Notes: a model not told the origin generated them from the sequence alone. DNA of 64,000 nt from Thermomonas sp. (GCF_029945965.1 NZ_JAQSDO010000015.1:1-64000); one strand, 5' to 3'. Numbered from the stretch's first letter, positions 17,670 through 26,750 are shown. Translations and numbers: made by a program.

Positions 17670-18005
17670 TCAGATCGGCAGTGTGACTTTGCCCATGTGC
17701 CCCAGCAGCAGGAACAGCGACACCATCACCGCGTTCAAGGCCCAGGCTACGGTAAGCCAGCGCGCCAAGTAGCCCCAGAACTCATTGCGGACGTTCAGCG
17801 CATCCACCCAGATCGTGTGCATGATCCAGGCCGTGTAGACCAGGAAGCCGGCAAGCATCATTCCCACGATCGGTGAACTGACCTCGCGGTAGAAGTACAG
17901 GATCGCGCCGAACAGGACTTGGCTGGCAAGCACGCCGTACAGCCAGAACGCCACCCACAGCTGGGTGCGGCCACGCGGTTCGATGGGCAGCGGCGGTGCG
18001 GTCAT
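17670..18005 (-). CDS. Small membrane protein of unknown function
   Basis: A 111-residue protein (MTAPPLPIEPRGR...) with three to four hydrophobic segments (around residues 15-35, 45-65 and 85-108). The second of two in-frame ATGs is chosen because GGAG lies six bases before it. It lies 33 bases before the TDT transporter gene in the same operon and may be a partner of that protein. No family was recognised. Confidence 0.65.
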   Translation of the reverse strand: MTAPPLPIEPRGRTQLWVAFWLYGVLASQVLFGAILYFYREVSSPIVGMMLAGFLVYTAWIMHTIWVDALNVRNEFWGYLARWLTVAWALNAVMVSLFLLLGHMGKVTLPI

Positions 18006-18084
18006 GGCGAACTCCATTGCGGGAATCTGACTTTGTCGGTGACGCCAGCGGCGCCGCCGGGATGACGATGGCGCATGCGCGGCA

Positions 18085-18495
18085 TCATTGCCGCTCCAGC
18101 TGGATCAGGTCGCCGTGGCGATCGATGGCAAGGAATTCGCCGATGCGGCCGCCCTTGATCGCTTCCACCATCAGCTGCATCGGTTGCACCGCCTCGTCAC
18201 TGTTCGGCGGATGGCCACCGCGGCCGGACATCGCCGCCACGAACAGGATGTCCCAGTCGATGCCGGTCAGGCGCGATTCCTCGGCTAGTGTGGCGAAGTC
18301 GCGGATCTCCTCGGGTGCCTTGTCCACGCACAACGCCGGTGCCAGCGCGCCACCTTCGCCGCGTTCGAAGCGTGCGATTTCCTCGGTGGTGGCATCGCGC
18401 GGCAATTCCGCGCTGGCGAACACCAGCAGCAGGCGTTGCGGCTCCGGCTGGGAGCGTGCGGCTTGCAGCAGGCTGGAAAAATCATGCAGCGACAT
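18085..18495 (-). CDS. Conserved small protein (often mislabelled ribonucleotide reductase subunit alpha)
   Basis: A soluble 136-residue protein starting MSLHDFSSLLQAARSQPEPQ, with RLLLVFASAELPRDATTEE, CVDKAPEEI and a C-terminal MQLMVEAIKGG-IGEFLAIDR. From memory it matches a family of about 130 residues that databases often call ribonucleotide reductase subunit alpha, although no reductase motif is present. AAGAGG precedes the chosen ATG. It is the first gene of the leftward operon behind the Fnr box at 18583. Function unknown. Confidence 0.7.
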   Translation of the reverse strand: MSLHDFSSLLQAARSQPEPQRLLLVFASAELPRDATTEEIARFERGEGGALAPALCVDKAPEEIRDFATLAEESRLTGIDWDILFVAAMSGRGGHPPNSDEAVQPMQLMVEAIKGGRIGEFLAIDRHGDLIQLERQ

Positions 18496-18582
18496 GGCGT
18501 GCGGCCTCTTGAAGATGGATGGCATGGCAACCCACGCCGATCTCCATCATCCGGATTCTTGCGCGGAAGGGCGAGGTCGGCA

Positions 18583-18596
18583 TTGATCCAGATCAC
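18583..18596 (-). promoter_or_regulatory. Fnr-type box heading the ubiT-nadAB operon
   Basis: TTGATCCAGATCAC (nine of ten half-site bases). At -41.5 spacing a leftward start falls near 18548, 53 bases before the first gene. Confidence 0.68.
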
Positions 18597-18690
18597 ATTG
18601 GCGTGCCGTAGGTTGCATGCCGCATCGCAGCAACGATGCGAGGTTCCTGGCCGTATAGTCGCCCGTTGCAGTCCTGCAGCGTGTTCCGTG

Positions 18691-21204
18691 TCAGCCGCCC
18701 GCGTCCTGAGGTACCGTCGGAACCGGGCCGGCTACGCGTACCTTCCGCAGTCGACGGATGATCCAGTGGGCCCCTGCCAACGAAAGCGCGGGCGCTGCCA
18801 CCGCAGCAAAAAATGCCGGCAGTGACACCGGGATGAAGCCGAACCATTGGGCCGGCGCCGATAGGAGGGTCAGGCAGGCCAGCAGGGCGAGTACGGCGAC
18901 CAGGGTGATCCAGAACGCGACATTGGTGGGCCCCGCGATGCCGCTGCGCGAAGGCGCAAGGTGCCATTGCACCAGCGCGATATTGCAGACCACCAGCGCT
19001 GTGAACGCCAGCGCCGCGGTCTGCGGTGGTGCCAATGCCGCGCGCGACGCAATCATGTACACCAGCAGCACCAGTGCGAATGCCGATGCGCCGAGCAGCA
19101 AGCTCGCCGCGATCATTCTCAGGTCAAGCAACGGGGTGCTTGCCGGCCGCGGCGGGCGGCGCATCAGGTCCGGTTCTGCTGGCTCGCGCTCGAACACGAT
19201 CGAGCAGGCAGGATCGATGACCATCTCGAGGAACACCACGTGCAGTGGCAGCAGGATCAGCGGTGTCCCAAGCAACAGCGGCAGCAGCGCCAGGCCGGCG
19301 ATCGGTACGTGCACCGCGACGATATACCGGGTTGCGCGCTGGAGATTGGCGAAGATCGTGCGCCCCATCCGGATTGCGCGCACGACCGACGCGAAGTCGT
19401 CGTCGAGCAGCACGATGGATGCCGCCTCGCGTGCGACGTCGGTGCCACGTCCACCCATCGCCACGCCGACATGGGCGGCCATCAGCGCCGGTGCGTCATT
19501 GACACCATCGCCAGTCATGGCCACCACCTCGCCCGCGTCTCGCAACGCCTGCACCAGGCGCAGCTTGTGCTCGGGGCGCACCCGCGCGAATACGTCAGTG
19601 CGCGCAAGCAGTGCACGCAGCGCATCTGCATCCAGTTGCTCGAGCGCTGCACCGAGCGTCACTTCGGGGTGATCGGATATCCCGGCGGCTATTGCTATGG
19701 CACGTGCGGTTTCGATGTGGTCGCCGGTCATCAGCACCACGCGCACACCGGCCGCGTGAGCCTCGGCGACCGCCGCCGGAACTTCCGCACGCAGCGGATC
19801 GGCGAAACCCAGCAGTCCCCGCCAGGTGAACGCTTCATTTTCCAGGCTGTCAGGCGCATCCGCATTCGTGGTGTGCGCATCGGCCACCGCAAGCACGCGC
19901 AGTCCTTCCGCAGCCATCGAAGCGGCATCTGCCAGAACTCGACTGCGGTCTTCGTCTGCCAGCCCGCACAAGGCCGCGACCGCTTCCGGTGCGCCCTTGC
20001 AGGCAAGCAGGAGGCCGGGCTGATGCTTTCGGCGCCAGGCAGTCGCGTAGGCCGGCAGGGCCGGCGTCACCGGATAGTGTTTCAAGTGTTCCCAGTCGGC
20101 GGCGGTGGACTCCGGCAGGCTCGCCGATGCCACGGCATGCACTGCGCGGTCCATCGGGTCGAAGCCATTCGCATCGCTGGCCAGCGCCGCACACCGAAGC
20201 AGCGACAAGCTGTCGCCATCCAGCTCCTGGTCGGGCGTGTGTGGCATCCCGCCGCCAGTCAGCAGCTGCGTCAGCGCCATCCGGTTTTCGGTGAGCGTGC
20301 CGGTCTTGTCGGTGCACAGCACCGTCACCGATCCAAGCGCCTCGATCGCCGGCGGACGTCGCACCAGCACGCGCAGCCGCGCCATCCGCCAGGCACCCAG
20401 CGCCAGGAACACCGTGAGCACGACCGGGAACTCCTCCGGAATAGTGGCCATCGCCAGGGTGATGCCGGCCAGCAGCGCATCCAGCCAGCCACCGCGAAGC
20501 GTGAGATACAACCCAAACACCAATACGCAAGAAGCGATGCTGGCTGCCGTGAACCACAGCACCAGGCGCCGGATCTCGTGCTGCAGCGGCGTGGCCTCCC
20601 TGTTCAGCGCGCCGAGGCTGGCACCAATGCGGCCCATCTCGGTGCCGGATCCGGTCGCGGTCACTTCGGCCATGGCCTGGCCGCGCACCACTAGCGTCCC
20701 GGCGTGGATGCGCGCGGCTGCGTCGTCAGCACCAGGCGCGCGTGCCACCGGAACGGATTCCCCGGTCAGCAGCGATTCGTCGACGTGCAGGTCGCTGCTA
20801 TCCAGCAGCTTCGCGTCCGCCGGCACCCGATCCCCTTCGGCCACCTGCACCACGTCGCCGACCACCAACGAGGTGGCAGGTACGCGTTGCAGCGCGCCGT
20901 CGCGCCACGCGGACGCCCACGGACTGCTGAGATCACGCAGCGCCTGCAGGGCATGTTCGGCGCGCACCTCCTGGTAGAGCGTCAATCCAACCACCAGCAG
21001 CACGGAGAGTCCCAGCGCTGCGGCATCGCGCGGTTCGCCCACACTCAGGTACAACACGCTGGCGGCGATGAGCAGCAGCAGCATCGGCTCGCGCAGCACG
21101 CTGGCCAGGATCCGTGGCCAGTGCCGCTGGTCCGGCTGCGGCTGTGCGTTGGGCCCGTCACGCGTCAGCCGTTGTGCGGCTTCCGATGCAGACAGGCCGC
21201 TCAT
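18691..21204 (-). CDS. Cation-transporting P-type ATPase (P2-like)
   Basis: An 837-residue pump with an N-terminal cation-ATPase domain (SEAAQRLTRDGPNA, residues 7-20), the actuator motif LLTGESVPV, the M4 motif ATIPEEFPVVLTVFLALG, phosphorylation motif [11 protein letters not shown], hinge TGDGVNDAPAL, and a C-terminal membrane domain of four to six segments. It lacks the CPC motif of heavy-metal pumps and looks like a calcium-type or general P2 ATPase, but the ion is not certain. It is a single gene with no clear Fnr box; the 94 bases between it and the box at 18583 hold only a weak hairpin. Confidence 0.88.
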   Translation of the reverse strand: MSGLSASEAAQRLTRDGPNAQPQPDQRHWPRILASVLREPMLLLLIAASVLYLSVGEPRDAAALGLSVLLVVGLTLYQEVRAEHALQALRDLSSPWASAWRDGALQRVPATSLVVGDVVQVAEGDRVPADAKLLDSSDLHVDESLLTGESVPVARAPGADDAAARIHAGTLVVRGQAMAEVTATGSGTEMGRIGASLGALNREATPLQHEIRRLVLWFTAASIASCVLVFGLYLTLRGGWLDALLAGITLAMATIPEEFPVVLTVFLALGAWRMARLRVLVRRPPAIEALGSVTVLCTDKTGTLTENRMALTQLLTGGGMPHTPDQELDGDSLSLLRCAALASDANGFDPMDRAVHAVASASLPESTAADWEHLKHYPVTPALPAYATAWRRKHQPGLLLACKGAPEAVAALCGLADEDRSRVLADAASMAAEGLRVLAVADAHTTNADAPDSLENEAFTWRGLLGFADPLRAEVPAAVAEAHAAGVRVVLMTGDHIETARAIAIAAGISDHPEVTLGAALEQLDADALRALLARTDVFARVRPEHKLRLVQALRDAGEVVAMTGDGVNDAPALMAAHVGVAMGGRGTDVAREAASIVLLDDDFASVVRAIRMGRTIFANLQRATRYIVAVHVPIAGLALLPLLLGTPLILLPLHVVFLEMVIDPACSIVFEREPAEPDLMRRPPRPASTPLLDLRMIAASLLLGASAFALVLLVYMIASRAALAPPQTAALAFTALVVCNIALVQWHLAPSRSGIAGPTNVAFWITLVAVLALLACLTLLSAPAQWFGFIPVSLPAFFAAVAAPALSLAGAHWIIRRLRKVRVAGPVPTVPQDAGG

Positions 21205-21265
21205 GGTGAGAGACTTTTGATTGGCAATCGATTGACGGTCATGGCGTGCATGCGGAGCATGCGTA

Positions 21266-23197
21266 CTAGGCTAGCAGCGCCAGCATGCGTCGAGCGAGAT
21301 AGTCGAAATAACGGTCAATGTAGCTGATGCCGTTTTCTCGATCCAGCAGGTACGGATTCATCAGGGTATGCCGCAGGATCACCAGGCGGTCGTCGTTGTC
21401 GCCTCCCAGTGTGGCCGGGTCGATCTCCAGCGCAAGCAGGATGCGCTGCATCTCGGTGTCACCCAATGCCTCGGGTCGCAGTGTGGTGACTGAGCCGAAA
21501 AATTCGCGACTTTGTATCGGCTGGCGCGGATCACTGCGCAGCTCGTCGTGCAGACGGCGGACGAAGGCATTTGCACTGCCCAGGTCACGGTTGCCGGTCG
21601 GGTTTAGGGCGAGGCAGACCAGGTTGCTGTCGGGCGTAAACGGCACCAGTACCCGGCACAGGCTCGCGACTTCGCCGGCAAACTGCCGCGCACGCGTGTC
21701 GAAGGCTTCCGCCGCGACAACTGTCTGCGCCTGCAGCCGGCCGAACCCGTCATGGTGCAGCGGCAACACCTTGTGCGTGACATAGGCCGCGGCAGCGGTC
21801 GCGCCCGGCTTGGAGCCTTCCGGAATGAACTGGCCCAGGTTGCGATAGCGCGCCAGGTAATTGGCCGGGGTGGCGTCGTGGAACACGTAGTCCGCCGCTT
21901 CGCCCAGCAGTGCGGTCGCGCGGTGGTCGCGGCAGATGAAGGCACCGGAGCCATACGGCAGATAGCCGAGCTTGTGCGGATCCACCGTCACCGAATCCGT
22001 GCGCCCGAGTGCGCCGAATGCCGCATGCACTTCGGTGGACGGGAACATGTTGAAACCCGCGCCGACTTCGTCGCGCGAACGCAGGCTGCCGTCTTCGTTG
22101 CGAAACAGGGTGGCGAGGTAGCCGCCCCACGCACCATCCACATGCACGCCAAATCCAAGCCCGCGAGCGGCGAAACGATCACGCGCATCGACCACGCCAT
22201 CGACCGGATCGATAGTCCCGTATTCGGTGGTGCCCAGCACCGCGACCGCAAGCAGCACCGGCTGGCGCGTGCGCTCGCAGGTTTCCAGCGTGTCCTGCAA
22301 GGCGTCCAGGTCCAGGCGCATTCCGCGTTCGGGCAGCAATTGCAATTGCTTGCGTCCCAGCCCGAGCAGCTTCAGGCCCTTGCTCCAGGAGTAATGCGCG
22401 GTGATCGGCGCCAGCACCTGCGGGACTTTCAGTTGCGTGTGCGTGGTGAAGAAATCGGCGATGCCCAGATGCTCCAGCCGCTGCGCCTCGACCTGTGCAT
22501 GCCAGTGCCGATGTGCGGCCACCGGCTGCGCCGCAAGCCATGCCTGCCAGCGATCGAGCAGGTCGATGCCGGCACTCGGTGCCAGGTTGAACGCCGTCCA
22601 GTCGTCATCGGGTAAAGCGATGTCAGGCACGCCCGCAGCGCGTAGCGCGACCGGGAATGCCTTCAATGCCAGCGCCAGCCGCAGCGCTTGGTAATTAGCC
22701 AAAGTCCCGCCGGACGTCAGGTGCCCGAACGCGCAATCGGGCTGTACCGGGTCGTGCGGATAGCCCAGCATTCGCGCCAGTTGCAGGCCGACCTGGACTT
22801 CCAGGTCCACGGTGACAGGTGCTGCGTCTTCGCTGACGTTGTTGGGGTTGTAAGGCAGGGTCAGGATCTGTGCCGCCAGCCCCGGGATCAGCAGGTCCGA
22901 CACCATGTGACCCATGTAGCGCGGGCTGTGGAAGGGCACCGATTTCTTGAGCGCCGCCGACAGCTGGTGCAGTTCGCGGCGCAGGCGCGCCTCGAAATCC
23001 TGGTAGCCCGGATCGTGCTGGGCGTGGGTGGGGATCGCCGGTGGATCCTCGGGATGGAAATTGCGCCGCCAATAGACATGGTCACGCAGGAACTCGACGA
23101 CGAGTTTTTCCAGCAGCGCGTCGTTCTCGCCATAAGGGCCAAGGAAACACGCGTCCAGCGCGTAGCGGCTGCGCTCGGGGGCAGGCAAGGATGACAT
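21266..23197 (-). CDS. Group II PLP-dependent decarboxylase, long form
   Basis: A 643-residue pyridoxal-phosphate decarboxylase. The lysine forming the cofactor aldimine lies in SVTVDPHKLGYLPYGSGAF; GHLTSGGTLANYQALR and HVDGAWGGYLATL are also typical. The family decarboxylates amino acids (tyrosine, glutamate, aspartate and others), and this long form cannot be assigned a substrate by eye. ATG at 23197 is chosen as the first codon that leaves the Fnr box at 23258 upstream (predicted leader 26 bases). It is divergent from the porin gene. Anaerobic expression is inferred. Confidence 0.85.
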   Translation of the reverse strand: MSSLPAPERSRYALDACFLGPYGENDALLEKLVVEFLRDHVYWRRNFHPEDPPAIPTHAQHDPGYQDFEARLRRELHQLSAALKKSVPFHSPRYMGHMVSDLLIPGLAAQILTLPYNPNNVSEDAAPVTVDLEVQVGLQLARMLGYPHDPVQPDCAFGHLTSGGTLANYQALRLALALKAFPVALRAAGVPDIALPDDDWTAFNLAPSAGIDLLDRWQAWLAAQPVAAHRHWHAQVEAQRLEHLGIADFFTTHTQLKVPQVLAPITAHYSWSKGLKLLGLGRKQLQLLPERGMRLDLDALQDTLETCERTRQPVLLAVAVLGTTEYGTIDPVDGVVDARDRFAARGLGFGVHVDGAWGGYLATLFRNEDGSLRSRDEVGAGFNMFPSTEVHAAFGALGRTDSVTVDPHKLGYLPYGSGAFICRDHRATALLGEAADYVFHDATPANYLARYRNLGQFIPEGSKPGATAAAAYVTHKVLPLHHDGFGRLQAQTVVAAEAFDTRARQFAGEVASLCRVLVPFTPDSNLVCLALNPTGNRDLGSANAFVRRLHDELRSDPRQPIQSREFFGSVTTLRPEALGDTEMQRILLALEIDPATLGGDNDDRLVILRHTLMNPYLLDRENGISYIDRYFDYLARRMLALLA

Positions 23198-23257
23198 GGG
23201 GGGCGTGGTCTGCTCGCGAGATTGCCTGCAGGATCGCGCGTACACGCACTCAGGACC

Positions 23258-23271
23258 TTGACCCGGATCAA
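23258..23271 (-). promoter_or_regulatory. Fnr-type box upstream of the PLP decarboxylase
   Basis: TTGACCCGGATCAA. Class II spacing gives a leftward start near 23223. Confidence 0.62.
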
Positions 23272-23327
23272 TCAAGGGCGCGACGGCACGTGTTTCAGCC
23301 CAAAGGGTGTGTCGCAGATGGATCCGC

Positions 23328-23341
23328 TTGACTTGGCTCAA
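23328..23341 (+). promoter_or_regulatory. Fnr-type box upstream of the porin gene
   Basis: TTGACTTGGCTCAA, with nearly symmetric half-sites. A rightward start near 23376 would leave a 22-base leader. Confidence 0.5.
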
Positions 23342-23397
23342 CGCGTCGCACGCTGCCTGCGTTGATGCTGTGCACATTCCCAAGAAGGCACACTGCA

Positions 23398-24606
23398 ATG
23401 GCTGCGATTTCGCGCGTTCCTGTATTGCTTTGTCTGGTCTGCCTGCCGCTTGTCGCGACGGCGCAATCGGTAATGGTTGATCCCACCTGGAACCTGCGCC
23501 TGCGCCATGAGCAGGTCGACGACGGCGCGTTCGCGCGCGATGCCATTGCCGACACCCTGCGCCTGCGCGCCGGACTTCATTTCGCGTTCCCGCATGGCTG
23601 GTCAGCCTTGCTGGAAGGCGAGGGCATTGCCAGTGCCGGCAATCATTACAATAGCGGTGCAAATGGCCGCACCGCATATCCCGCAGTGATTGATCCCAGC
23701 GGCGCAGAACTCAATCAGTCGTGGATTGCTTGGAATGGCGCCAAGGGCGCGGCGAAGTTCGGGCGCCAGCGCATCCTGATCGACAATCAACGCTGGGTCG
23801 GCAATGTCGGCTGGCGCCAGAATGAGCAGACCTTCGATGCGCTGTCGCTTGAATACAAGCCGATTGCAGGCCTGACCCTGCGCTACGACTGGCTGGATCG
23901 CGTGCATCGGGTCAGCGGCGACGACGCGCGCGATCCGCTGGCGCGCGAGCGTAACCTCGAATCCCATCTGTTCAATGCCGCCTGGAAGCATGGCACGCAA
24001 CAAGTCGTGGGCTATGCCTGCCTGCATCATGACCAGGATGTGGCCAGCGCGTCGACATCGACCTATGGTCTGCGCTGGACCGGTGACCGGCTGCGCGATG
24101 GCAACGGTTGGGGCTGGACAGCCGAAGCCGCAAACCAGCGCAATTACAGCACAAACCCACTGCATTTTTCACACAGTTATTGGCTGCTGGAGCCGGCATA
24201 CAACTGGCACGGCACCAGTTTCAAGGCCGGTTGGGAACATCTGGGTGGCAACGGCAGCCACGCGCTGCAAACGCCGCTGGCGACTCTGCATGCCTTCAAC
24301 GGCTGGGACGACAAATTCCTGGCGACGCCGGCTGGTGGCTTGAACGACCGCTACCTGTCCGCCAGCGGGAAATTCGGCCACATCCGTGATGGCCGTTTCG
24401 CATGGGCGCTGGCCTGGCACGACTACCGTGCCGATACCGCACTGGCTGGCTTCGGCCACTACGGCAGCGAATGGAATGCCTCGCTTGGGTTCCCGCTGGC
24501 CACGCGCGTGCAGGCGCTGCTGAAGATCGCTGACTACCGCGCCGACCGGTTTGCGCGCGACACCACCAAGGTCTGGTTGCAAGTGGAGTGGGCCAGTGCG
24601 AAATGA
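23398..24606 (+). CDS. Outer-membrane beta-barrel porin, alginate-export family type
   Basis: A 402-residue protein with a signal peptide (MAAISRVPVLLCLVCLPLVATAQ cleaved after residue 22 or 23). Alternating aromatic/polar strands and repeated G-W-Y patterns follow to the end, as in the alginate_exp porins. Stretches such as GAELNQSWIAWNGAKGAAKF and GRQRILIDNQRWVGNVGWRQ are typical. AAGAAGG lies about nine bases before the chosen ATG. A dedicated Fnr-type box suggests an anaerobic role, perhaps uptake of nitrate or another anion. The name of the family does not mean this cell exports alginate. Confidence 0.85.
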   Translation: MAAISRVPVLLCLVCLPLVATAQSVMVDPTWNLRLRHEQVDDGAFARDAIADTLRLRAGLHFAFPHGWSALLEGEGIASAGNHYNSGANGRTAYPAVIDPSGAELNQSWIAWNGAKGAAKFGRQRILIDNQRWVGNVGWRQNEQTFDALSLEYKPIAGLTLRYDWLDRVHRVSGDDARDPLARERNLESHLFNAAWKHGTQQVVGYACLHHDQDVASASTSTYGLRWTGDRLRDGNGWGWTAEAANQRNYSTNPLHFSHSYWLLEPAYNWHGTSFKAGWEHLGGNGSHALQTPLATLHAFNGWDDKFLATPAGGLNDRYLSASGKFGHIRDGRFAWALAWHDYRADTALAGFGHYGSEWNASLGFPLATRVQALLKIADYRADRFARDTTKVWLQVEWASAK

Positions 24607-24633
24607 AGCGAGGCCCGCTGCAGTGACAGGCGC

Positions 24634-24647
24634 TTGACCGGGATCAA
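24634..24647 (+). promoter_or_regulatory. Fnr-type box upstream of the HMA-like gene
   Basis: TTGACCGGGATCAA. A start near 24682 would leave a 52-base leader. Confidence 0.6.
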
Positions 24648-24733
24648 TGCAATGCCGGCCTGCGGGATCGATCATGACTAGGCGATGCCGAGCCGGCATT
24701 CTTTTCAAGGGTCATGCCCTCAAGGATCATGCA

Positions 24734-24973
24734 ATGGAATTCCACGTTGACGGATTGCCTGCCGCGGTAGACATGGCGGCGATCACAGATGCCATCTACA
24801 ACATCGACCCGGCGGCCCTGGTCGACATCGACCCGTCCACCGGCGCATTACGCGTGAATGCGGCAATGAGTGCGGACGACCTGACTACTGCGATCAGCAG
24901 CGCTGGCCAGCAGGCCGATGGCTTGCTGGTCATGCAACTACCTTCCAACTGCTGCGGCGGTTGCGGCGGCTAG
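24734..24973 (+). CDS. Small HMA-like protein with a CCGGCGG tail
   Basis: A 79-residue protein. Its pattern (MEFHVDGLPAAVDMAAITDA, then IDPAALVDIDPSTGALRV, then LTTAISSAGQQADGLLV) follows the beta-alpha-beta-beta-alpha-beta layout of heavy-metal-associated domains, but the metal-binding CxxC is replaced by LPAAVD. Instead the last seven residues are CCGGCGG, a new thiol cluster. AAGGA lies about seven bases before the ATG; upstream ATGs precede the predicted transcript start. It is a single gene behind its own Fnr box. A metal or NO-responsive role is possible but inferred. Confidence 0.75.
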   Translation: MEFHVDGLPAAVDMAAITDAIYNIDPAALVDIDPSTGALRVNAAMSADDLTTAISSAGQQADGLLVMQLPSNCCGGCGG

Positions 24974-25013
24974 GCCCAGCTCAACACAACACCACTGGCA
25001 GCGTCTGGCGTCG

Positions 25014-25415
25014 TCATCGCAGCAGAAGGATCCAACCCAGTGGGGAATGCATGCGGGCGATGCCGAGCATCGCCACGAAGGTGGCCAATGCGGCCAGGTA
25101 ACAGATCGTGCGCGTGCGCTGCGTGCGCCCACGCTTGAGCGCGAAGGTGCCCAGTACGACATACACGACGAGCAGTACGAGCTTTGCCGTCAGCCAGCCA
25201 TTGGCGAACATCGCGCCGGGCAGGATAGTCAGCAGCATCAGTGCGGCGGTGAGCAGGATCGTGTCGATGCTGTAGCTGAGGTAGCGAACCGGCGCAGCCA
25301 TCGCGACACCGGGTTTGCCTGCTTGCACCAGCAGCCCGCGCAGCAGGAACAGCGAACCGCTGCATAGCACCGTGATGATGTGTACCCATTTGATCTGCGC
25401 GTAGAACTCGATCAT
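25014..25415 (-). CDS. SirB2-like small membrane protein
   Basis: A 133-residue inner-membrane protein with four hydrophobic segments. It starts MIEFYAQIKWVHIITVLCSG, with SGSLFLLRGLL next, which fits the SirB/SirB2 family. Function is unknown; the family has no proven biochemical role. It starts 22 bases after the nnrS stop and probably shares its transcript, so anaerobic or NO-linked expression is inferred. Confidence 0.78.
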   Translation of the reverse strand: MIEFYAQIKWVHIITVLCSGSLFLLRGLLVQAGKPGVAMAAPVRYLSYSIDTILLTAALMLLTILPGAMFANGWLTAKLVLLVVYVVLGTFALKRGRTQRTRTICYLAALATFVAMLGIARMHSPLGWILLLR

Positions 25416-25437
25416 TGCGGCATGCCGTGAGTACGGC

Positions 25438-26691
25438 TCAACCCGGCTTGCCGTCGGCGCGCGGCGACAGGTAAATGCGTCCGATGCGCAGCACCCACGG
25501 CGTGAATGCAATCAGCCAGCCAAGTGCAGCGGCGGCTTGCCAGGCCAACGTGTCCGGCAGCAGTTCGGCAGCAACGCGCATCACCGTGACCAGCTGCAGC
25601 GTGATGAAGGCGAACCAGGCAACGGCTGGCATCTGCATGGGCCGCCCCGAATGACCCTGGGTCACGCGGGTGACCATCGCCACCAGCGCGCTTCCGAAGA
25701 AGCCGATGAACAACGCGTGCGCGGGTGCGCGACCGAGCCAGTAAATGCCGGTGGCGACATAAGCCAGGCTCTGCGCCGCATACAAGGCGAAGGCGATCGG
25801 CAACCATGCCAAGGCAAGGAACAGCACGCTCAGGATTCTCGGCAACGTGCCATCTTGAAGCCGGCCACGTGGCCACCAGCGCCAGACCATGGTCGCGGTG
25901 AGCGCGAGCAGCGGCAGGTCGGCCAGCCACAACAGGCCATAGCCGTGGAATAGCTCCAGCCCCAGGTGCAGCAGGGTCAGCGCCCAGAACACGGCCAGCA
26001 GCCACATCGGCCGCCATGGCTGATAGCCCGGAATTACATTCCCGGCGAAGAACGGGAACATGCGATGCGCCACCGTCACGTAGATCGGCAGGATCAGGCC
26101 GAAGGTGCCGATCTTGATGCTGGCGAACGCATACGCCGGCGATGCACCCAGCAGTACCGCACCCCAGGCCAGCAATCCAACCAGACCCAGACTCAGCGCC
26201 GCGACGCAGGATCGCGCATGCCAGGTCGTACCACGCTCGCGCCACAGGTGCGGCGCCAGCGTGGCCAGTCCGGCGATCCAGCCCGCCAGCGTCATCCAGT
26301 AGCCGACCACCATGCCGGCTTCGAAGCCCATCGCGCCCAGCAAGGTTGCCAGCTGGCCGCCAAACATGCCGATGCCAACCGGCAGGTAGCGCCAGCGTGG
26401 GATGTCAGGCAGGCCCATCCAGCGCGGGAAGGTCGTCAGCAGGAAGCCGAACATGAAGCTCGGCAGCATCTGGTACTGCATCACGAACCCATGCAGCCAG
26501 CCGGCATACGGCGCGGGCTGGGCCATGGCGAACAGCTGCCAGCGGGTCGAGACCAGCCAGGCCGCCCACCACAACATCGCCAGCAGCAGGTTGCTGGCGC
26601 CGATGAAGAACATCAGCCGGTGCGGCGCATTCGCAAGTTGCTGCACCGAGGCATGTGGCTTCGAGGGAGGTGGGTTAAGCGGCGTGTTCAT
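25438..26691 (-). CDS. nnrS: NnrS family protein
   Basis: Integral membrane haem/copper protein of 417 residues with about twelve segments, involved in resistance to nitrosative stress in denitrifiers. Typical stretches are HGFVMQYQMLPSFMFGFLLT, TFPRWMGLP, AHRMFPFFAGN and GSALVAMVTRVTQGHSGRP. The ATG at 26691 (MNTPLNPPPSK) is chosen because an upstream ATG at 26700 falls before the predicted transcript start. An Fnr box at 26727 sits so close that the start codon is at or next to the predicted +1 (see findings). A strong terminator separates it from norB. Confidence 0.93.
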   Translation of the reverse strand: MNTPLNPPPSKPHASVQQLANAPHRLMFFIGASNLLLAMLWWAAWLVSTRWQLFAMAQPAPYAGWLHGFVMQYQMLPSFMFGFLLTTFPRWMGLPDIPRWRYLPVGIGMFGGQLATLLGAMGFEAGMVVGYWMTLAGWIAGLATLAPHLWRERGTTWHARSCVAALSLGLVGLLAWGAVLLGASPAYAFASIKIGTFGLILPIYVTVAHRMFPFFAGNVIPGYQPWRPMWLLAVFWALTLLHLGLELFHGYGLLWLADLPLLALTATMVWRWWPRGRLQDGTLPRILSVLFLALAWLPIAFALYAAQSLAYVATGIYWLGRAPAHALFIGFFGSALVAMVTRVTQGHSGRPMQMPAVAWFAFITLQLVTVMRVAAELLPDTLAWQAAAALGWLIAFTPWVLRIGRIYLSPRADGKPG

Positions 26692-26726
26692 GCGAATCAT
26701 TCTCAGGCCGAAACGGTGTACCAGCA

Positions 26727-26740
26727 TTGATCCAGATCAG
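26727..26740 (-). promoter_or_regulatory. Fnr-type box and promoter of nnrS
   Basis: TTGATCCAGATCAG on the plus strand. A -10-like GAGAAT lies at 26704-26699 and the predicted start is at 26692, one base before the nnrS ATG. Confidence 0.65.
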
Positions 26741-26750
26741 GTTCCGGATA

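Noticed and set aside
18597-18690. CGCATCG/CGATGCG hairpin after the P-type ATPase as a terminator
   Set aside because: Seven-base stem without a T run; left unassigned.
21217-21230. TTGATTGGCAATCG upstream of the P-type ATPase as an Fnr box
   Set aside because: The right half matches poorly and the distance to the ATG does not fit.
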